A stretch of DNA of 64,000 nt from Sorex araneus (Eukaryota > Chordata > Mammalia > Eulipotyphla > Soricidae). The position numbers and the translations under genes were made by a program. The notes beneath the pieces were generated by a model. It did not search any database. It worked only from the letters and a program-made list of their open reading frames with translations, and was not told where the DNA came from. Every line of letters starts with the position of its first letter. Position 1 is the stretch's first letter. The stretch lies in contig NC_073311.1 in NCBI RefSeq assembly GCF_027595985.1, positions 48,239,463-48,303,462 on the forward strand. Direction: 5' to 3'. This document shows positions 58,516 through 64,000 of the stretch, piece after piece.

Positions 58516-58929
58516 GATGGAGGAAAGGGATTTGCCTGGGTTTCTGTTCCAAATCCCATCACATCCCTCGAGGACGCTTTCCGGACACTGCCACCGTGTC
58601 CTTCTGTGTCTCCTGCCCCATGGGACTCTGGGAAGCCCGCATTGGGGCAGGTCCACAATCAGTCATGACTTCCTCGGTGGCTGTTGGTTGGGTTGTGCAA
58701 ATCCATCAGCAGGTGAATTTGGGGTGCAGACTGCTCTCAGAATTGGGGACTGCCCACATTCTCAATGTCCCCCTCCATTGGTGCAGTGGCCTGAGACTGT
58801 CTCCATCACTGTGGCTGAAAGCCTCCCGTCCTCACGTCTAACTTCTGCACATGCCCCAACAGTGTGTCCGCTCGTGGATTTGGGGGGGAGATAGGGAGAC
58901 CCAGGCAATAGAAACCCGCAGAATTGGGG

Positions 58930-59225
58930 CACACTCCTTCCCCTCTCTTGGGCCTCATTTTCCCCTCTGTAAAATGAGGCTCCCGGTGGTAACGACCTCA
59001 GGGAGTGACCCGGGGGTTGCTGTTTCGAAAGTGCTCACAAGAAGTGGCTGAGAAGGACTTGCTATTTATTCATCTCTGTATTATGGTTCAGCCTCTTCGA
59101 GGTGAGCCTGTTTCCTGCCCACCTCTCCGAGATGGCTGTAGGATTAATGAGCTAATGATTGTCGGAAGGTTTGGAGCGTTGCCGAACAAAGGCACTGCAT
59201 AAATACACACGATTATTATTGTCAG
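58930..59225 (+). repeat. MIR, core and tail
   Basis: Tgggcctcattttcccctct, then gtaaaatgaggctcccggtg, is a MIR core. Tgccgaacaaaggcactgca, then taaatacacacgattattat, fits its 3' tail after an intervening insertion. Confidence 0.65.
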
Positions 59226-59534
59226 CTTTAGGTTTTGCCAGGCAGGGACTATTGTGCAGTGGGTTGATTTATGGAAATGGCTGTGCCGACTTGATGTGCA
59301 TTCGTGATAAGCAAATTTCAGAGGTTCAGATAATAACAGTCTCTTCCTTTCGCTTAGGGGCTTTTCTTTCTGAAAACATTATGAGGGCTGGTGCGGGGGT
59401 GTCGGGGTGACGCTGCTGGGCCCCATCTACTCAGGCCTCTCTTCATGCACCAGACACCGAGTCCAGGCCTGGACACGCCCTGCCTGTCCACCCAGACTAC
59501 AGGGCCACCCTCCGCCGCCACATACACACACAGC
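59226..59534. other. Intron 1, nothing recognised
   Basis: Ordinary intron. No gene or repeat is recognised. Confidence 0.35.
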
Positions 59535-59558
59535 AGAGAGAGAGAGAGAGAGAGAGAG
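59535..59558 (+). repeat. (AG)n microsatellite
   Basis: About twelve AG units. Confidence 0.9.
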
Positions 59559-59702
59559 CACTGCCCAAGCACTTTGTAAAGGCGTAAAGCCAGGAGCAGA
59601 GAACAGATATCCAGAACATTCCTGTCATGTGTGATCCTATCATTCCATGAGGCCAAATTCCGTTTACAGAGGCAGAAACAAGAAAAGACTTGCTTTGGGT
59701 CG

Positions 59703-59900
59703 GGGCTGGACAAGAGGACACAGCGGGGAAGGTACTTCCTTGCCTTGCATGAGGCCCACCCTGGTTCCATCCCTGGCGCCTCGGCTAGTTCCCTGAGCCC
59801 TGCCGGGAGAGCTCTGTGAATACAGAGCCAGGTGTCTTCCTGAGCACTGCCGGGTGGTGTCCAATACTCCTCGCCCATTGAAAAATAAAAAAAAAAACAC
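59703..59900 (+). repeat. SOR-like SINE, diverged
   Basis: Ggggctggacaagaggacac head, ggttccatccctggcgcctc, ccgggagagctctgtgaata, then an A-rich tail. Confidence 0.78.
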
Positions 59901-60113
59901 ATTTGCTTAGGATGTTGGGGTTAAGCAGGCGGAAGCAGGGATTCTAACTTGAGAGCCTGATTCGGGTTCGACTGTGTCTTTCACTCATGCTCTCCGTGCC
60001 GGCAGGGGACAGGCAGCCTCTGAGTCTTCCAGCAGGAAAGCAAGGCTTCCTGTAAGCCGGAGGCACGGACCTAAAATCAAGGTCCTGGTTGCCAGGTTTT
60101 CAAAGTGCATCTT

Positions 60114-60296
60114 TTTTTTTTTTTTTTTTTTTGCTTTTTGGGTCACACCCGGCGATGCACAGGGGTTACTCCTGGCTTTGCACTCAGGAATTACCCCTGG
60201 CGGTGCTCAGGGGACCATATGGGATGCTGGGATTCGAACCTGGGTCAGCCGCATGCAAGGCAAACGCCCTACCCGCTGTGCTATTGCTCCAGCCCC
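60114..60296 (-). repeat. SOR-like SINE, antisense, very young, perfect 15-base TSD
   Basis: Essentially consensus: T run of about 18, intact A box (reverse complement of CCCGCTGTGCTA) and B box (GGTTCGAATCC on the - strand). Perfect flanking repeats TTCAAAGTGCATCTT lie at 60099-60113 and 60297-60311. The best candidate in the window for a recently active copy. Confidence 0.95.
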
Positions 60297-60311
60297 TTCA
60301 AAGTGCATCTT

Positions 60312-61062
60312 GGCAACTCTGTTGGGTTGGGTTGGGTCTCCTGGAAGAGCCGAGACCCAAGACTGGCGGGTTTTGGTGACTGTGTGACAGAGGCCACCTC
60401 AAGCGCCCGGCCCCCCCCACCCCCCGGAACTGTGCAGCTGCAAGTCTTTGCAGAGTTGTGTCCAGGGACCATTACTGGGCATCTCCTGGAAATGGACTTG
60501 GCCATGGAGGGCATCAGGTCTTAAGTCTGAAAGGGGTTGATGGGGGGGGGGGCACTTGCAAGCAAACCCCTTTAGGAAGCATAGCTGACAGTGACTGAAT
60601 TTTTTTTTAATAGTGAGTCCCATTTGATGCCACTGGCCAAGCAAGTGTTGCTTGGGGTCCACCAGGGCTACAATCTGGGGTGCAGGGACCTGGCGGGGGA
60701 GAGGACAGAGGAGCCAACTCAGGGTCTTGAGACTACCTGCTCCTTCCCTTGAGCTGTCTCTCTCCCAGCCCTGGGCTTCATGTGGTTCGAATCACATAGT
60801 GGATCATTGTGGGTCACTGTGGAGTCAGAATCAGAAACTCGGGTGATCCCTGGGACTGTGGTCTCTCTCTCTGCAGGCTGCCAGGAGAGTTCCCCGAGGC
60901 CCAGGTCTTTACCTGCCTCCAGCTCTGTCACTGACACACGTGGGCCAGACCCGGCCCTGGTGGGGCTCCGGAAAGTTGGCTCCTGGACCAGGGTCTGGCT
61001 TCTCGTGAGTGATGCTTGTCTGTGGGACTGAGCTCAGCACCCGTCATAGTTACAAACTCCAG
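60312..61062. other. Intron 1, nothing recognised
   Basis: Ordinary intron with a G run at 60541-60551. No gene is supported. Confidence 0.4.
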
Positions 61063-61195
61063 TGCCAGGAACGTGGCTCAGGAGGTGGCATGCTTGCCTG
61101 GCATGTGGGAGTTTGACCCTCAGCACTACACACCACCGCCCCCCCACACAACACTCCAGCACCACTGGATGTGGCTCACACCCCACTAATAAAAC
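61063..61195 (+). repeat. SOR-like SINE relic
   Basis: Gccaggaacgtggctcagga head, gtttgaccctcagcactaca, then caccactggatgtggctcac. The body is shortened. Confidence 0.55.
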
Positions 61196-61999
61196 CCCAG
61201 GACGAAGGAGAGTCCGCCCTCACCCTCCTTCTCCCTCCCTCCGTCCTGCCGTGAGGACAGGCCAGTCCTCGGAGAAACCGTCTCCCGGGAGACGGACAGG
61301 AGACAAGGCCACACGTGGGGCCTTCCCAGAGGCAGCGGGCGCTGCCATGGCAATGCAGTGCGGTGGGAGCCCCCCTCTGACGCCCCCCCCCCAGGATGCA
61401 GGATGACACCCGCAGTGCCGCTGCCTCACCTGGCGTCCGGAGGGCGGTGCTGGGCACACAGCGTGGGCCTGACAGTGGGAAATCGGGCTGTTTCCCTGGT
61501 TGTGGCCGGGTGTGAGAGCACTCCTGTCCTTCCTGCTTCGGAGGCTGGCCTTCTGCGTCTTCTCGGAGGTATGGTGGGTGATCAGAAGGCCTCTGCCCTG
61601 CACTGCAAACCTCCACCGCGCCCCGGGGTGCCCTGCAGGTGATGGGCATGGGGCCGCTGACTCCCTCCCTACGCCCATCCCGAAGGTGCCCATCCCGGGG
61701 GGGAGGGGCTCACTGCCACTTCCTGCTCCTCCCAAGCCTGGAAGATCTCGTGGGAACCGCCCAGCCCCGCCCTCAGGCGTTCTGCCACCCCGTGGCTGCC
61801 AGCTAGGCAAAGCTACCCCCCACCCCGCCGGCGATGTCAGAGGGTTTCACAACATCAGGGTTTGAGTAGGGAATCAGGGCTCGGACCCTTGCTCTGTGCC
61901 GTGCCTGGCTGGGTTTTAGTTTCTCATCCGATGAGGGGAGACGGAGAGCAGGCCCTTGCTGGCCCCTTGGGATGGTTCCTTCTGTATTTTTTATTTTTA
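61196..61999. other. Intron 1, GC-rich, nothing recognised
   Basis: GC-rich intron with moderate CpG content between 61240 and 61850. The overlapping open frames on both strands reflect base composition. Confidence 0.4.
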
Positions 62000-62330
62000 A
62001 TAAGAACTTGAGTGTGTTTATTTTTATTTATTTTTAATTTTTTTATTTTATAAAGTAGCTCACAATATTTGATTCCATTTAACATTCAAACACCAATCCC
62101 ACCCCTCATTACACCTTCCCGCCATCATATTTTGGATGTTTCTATCGGGATGACTCTTGCCGCTGCTGCAGTCTGTTCCCCTGATGGGCTCCCTTCCTTT
62201 GTCGGGACTTGGTCACTCCCGGCCAGCCTCCTCCGCCATGCAGAGCAGACTTTTGCCAGTTGGCCTTGATGGGGCAGAATTCCAGCAGTGATCAGAGCCC
62301 CGTGTCCATCCCGGCTATGCAGACGAGAGA
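62000..62330 (-). mobile_element. L1-type 3' end, antisense
   Basis: T/A-rich start, tcaaacaccaatcccacccc block shared with 14385-14730 and 30935-31190, then a GC-rich body. Truncated, no coding part. Confidence 0.6.
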
Positions 62331-63138
62331 AGGGACGGTGGCAAAGGAGACCGTTGGCTGACACACCACTGACACTTGCCCAGTCTCCAGCTCTGGTCGT
62401 GAAGGAGGCCAGCAGGGGGGATGGAGGAGGGAAGGGTGGAGGGAGGAGAAGGAAGAAGATAAAGCAGAGGAGAAAGGAGGAGGAAGCTTCACAATGGTTT
62501 AGTGGAGCAAAGGATCAGCCTCATGATAAAAGGCAGCAGGGCTCCCGGGGGAGCTGCAGGGAGAGAGGCGGGCAGGGGCAGACCCCTCCGCTCGCCCAGA
62601 GCATGGCCCGGGCCTGAAATCCTTCCCACCCGTGTGTGTTTCCCTCCTGCTGAATCGAAACCAACTGGGCCAAGTTCAGAGCTTCTCAGCTCCAGTCCAG
62701 GAGACGAGCAAGGTGAGGGCTTTGGGAATGCCGGGCCCTGGGCAGAGGGGGTCAGGGTGTTGCCAAGGGATCGGAGCACTGGCCCGAGATACATCTTGGT
62801 GTCTTTGGGGACTGGGGTGGCTTGGCTCGAGCCCCCAGGAGCACGTGCCGGGGCCTGGCCTGACTCAGCCGGGGGGCACTGTGCCAGGCCTCCTGTTGCT
62901 GATCCTCTCAGCAGGCCGGCGCCCCGAGGGCGGGGGGGCCCTGTGCAGCCTCTCCTGCCTTGCTCAGTTTGGGCCATTGCGTCCTGTCACAGCGATGCTC
63001 GGGAACATCACGCAGGGTGGCCCGGGCCCCCCAGGATGGCAGGATGGGAAGCCAGGACTCAAGAAAACGGAAAATCTGAGTGTGTGCTTCCGTACACGTG
63101 GGGGCAGTGCAGGCCAGGAGGCAGCTTTCGGGGTCCCG
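62331..63138. other. Intron 1 with a purine-rich patch
   Basis: Bases 62408-62487 are almost pure G/A on the + strand. The remainder is GC-rich ordinary intron. The 238-codon open frame at 62502-63218 runs into a SINE and has no domain. Confidence 0.4.
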
Positions 63139-63292
63139 GGGACAGCCCAGAGGGCAGGAGCAGTTACTTTGCAACCAGGAGTCCCGGGTTTGATATCCGG
63201 CACTGCATGGTCCCCTGAGTACTACGAGCAGTGACCTCTGTGTACCCCTGCGGTGGACTCTCTAAACCAGAAAGCAAAAAAATTAAAAAGTG
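63139..63292 (+). repeat. SOR-like SINE, old
   Basis: Gcaggagcagttactttgca, gtcccgggtttgatatccgg, gcatggtcccctgagtacta, A-rich tail. Confidence 0.7.
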
Positions 63293-63550
63293 GTCCTCCA
63301 ATGCCCCATGAAGAATTCCAGTCTCCCCACTCCACCTCCTGCCCCCCACTCCTGGAAGTCTCCATCCCTCCACCTGCACCTCAGGACTTGCTGAGGATTC
63401 CCCGTCTCCTGGAACCTGTTACAGGAGATGCTCTGAGAAGCTCTGAACTTGCAGCCTGTGGCTGCAGTGGGCAGGTGTCAGGTGCATCTTCAGCCAGAGT
63501 GACCACCAAGGTCCCAGTGCCGCTGAAAAGGCGGGGAGGGGGCGTCTTGC

Positions 63551-63724
63551 TTTTTTTTTTCCTTTTTGGGTCACACCCGGCGATGCACAGGGGTTACTCC
63601 TGGCTCTGCACTCAGGAATCACTCCTGGCGGTGCTCAGGGGACCCTAGGGGATGCTGGGATTTGAACCCGGGTTGGCCGCGTGCAAGGCAAACGCCCTAC
63701 CCACTGTGCTGTCACTCCAGCCCC
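63551..63724 (-). repeat. SOR-like SINE, antisense, young
   Basis: Near-consensus antisense copy with a T run. CGTCTTG on both sides (63543-63549 and 63726-63732) is a short target-site duplication. Confidence 0.9.
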
Positions 63725-64000
63725 ACGTCTTGTTTTTGAAGCCCTCTTTGTTTGTGGGTCCAGGGTACCTTGAGATGCTTCAGTGGTCTGCGCTGGGCAG
63801 TGGGTAGCTTATTACTAAGCACATTTCCTCCCTTCCATCTCCTCGTTCCCCAGGCTGCAGCAGTCAGCTCTTTCCTCCAGCACACAGGGCCGCGGAGCCT
63901 CACTCTTTGGTTTCGATTCAGCCAGGAGGAAACACGCGTGGACGTTAAGGATTTCAGGGGTGCCAGGCCCAGGCTGTGTTCTGGGTGGGGCAGATGGATC
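63725..64000. other. Intron 1, end of window
   Basis: Ordinary intron. Nothing is recognised. Confidence 0.4.

Noticed and set aside
60089..60379. Recurring open frames with an HPAMHRGYSWLC-type peptide, near 16.5, 35.6 and 60.2 kb and on the other strand near 25.4 and 37.7 kb
   Set aside because: They are translations of the antisense strand of the SINE. The repeated peptide reflects recent common origin of the copies, not a protein family. Only their exonisation potential is kept as a finding.
62502..63218. 238-codon open frame near the window end
   Set aside because: GC-rich intron, no recognisable domain, and it runs through an old SINE.

Overview
This is mammalian genomic DNA, most likely from a shrew (family Soricidae, Sorex-like). 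The host call rests on dozens of copies, on both strands, of one young tRNA-derived SINE with intact-looking pol III A and B boxes. From memory it matches the SOR family of shrews. Ancient mammal-wide repeats (MIR, L2, MER5A-like) and L1 3' ends support a eutherian mammal. The species call is inference.

Only one protein-coding segment is supported: the first coding exon of ABTB3 (formerly BTBD11) on the + strand at 9607-10786. It encodes residues 1-393 and ends in a consensus splice donor. It lies in a CpG-rich promoter region (about 8850-11300). Bases 1 to about 8850 are the 5' flank. In human the upstream neighbour is CRY1, but no CRY1 exon is recognised here. Everything from 10787 to 64000 reads as the start of the very long ABTB3 intron 1. 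I recognise no further ABTB3 exon and no other gene.

The flank and intron hold about 35 SOR-type SINE copies, three copies of a longer SINE body with a non-A-rich tail, several 5'-truncated L1 3' ends (one keeps the antisense C-terminal part of ORF2), scattered MIR/L2/MER5A relics and many microsatellites. Three very long purine/pyrimidine tracts lie near 21.0, 33.3 and 51.8 kb. Repeat edges are by eye and good to about 10-20 bases.

I see no operon-like, CRISPR, defence or otherwise undescribed multi-gene system. The points most worth checking are: an overlapping upstream ORF at the ABTB3 start; a consensus splice donor at codon 5 in the same phase as the real exon 1 donor, which would give an in-frame isoform without residues 5-393; a 70-base insert inside an L1 3' end that matches sequence 570 bases away; two different retroelements apparently inserted at the same target site; a tandem duplication carrying a perfect DR1 nuclear-receptor site; a 43-base exon-like segment deep in the intron; and antisense young SINEs built like exonisation-prone antisense Alus.
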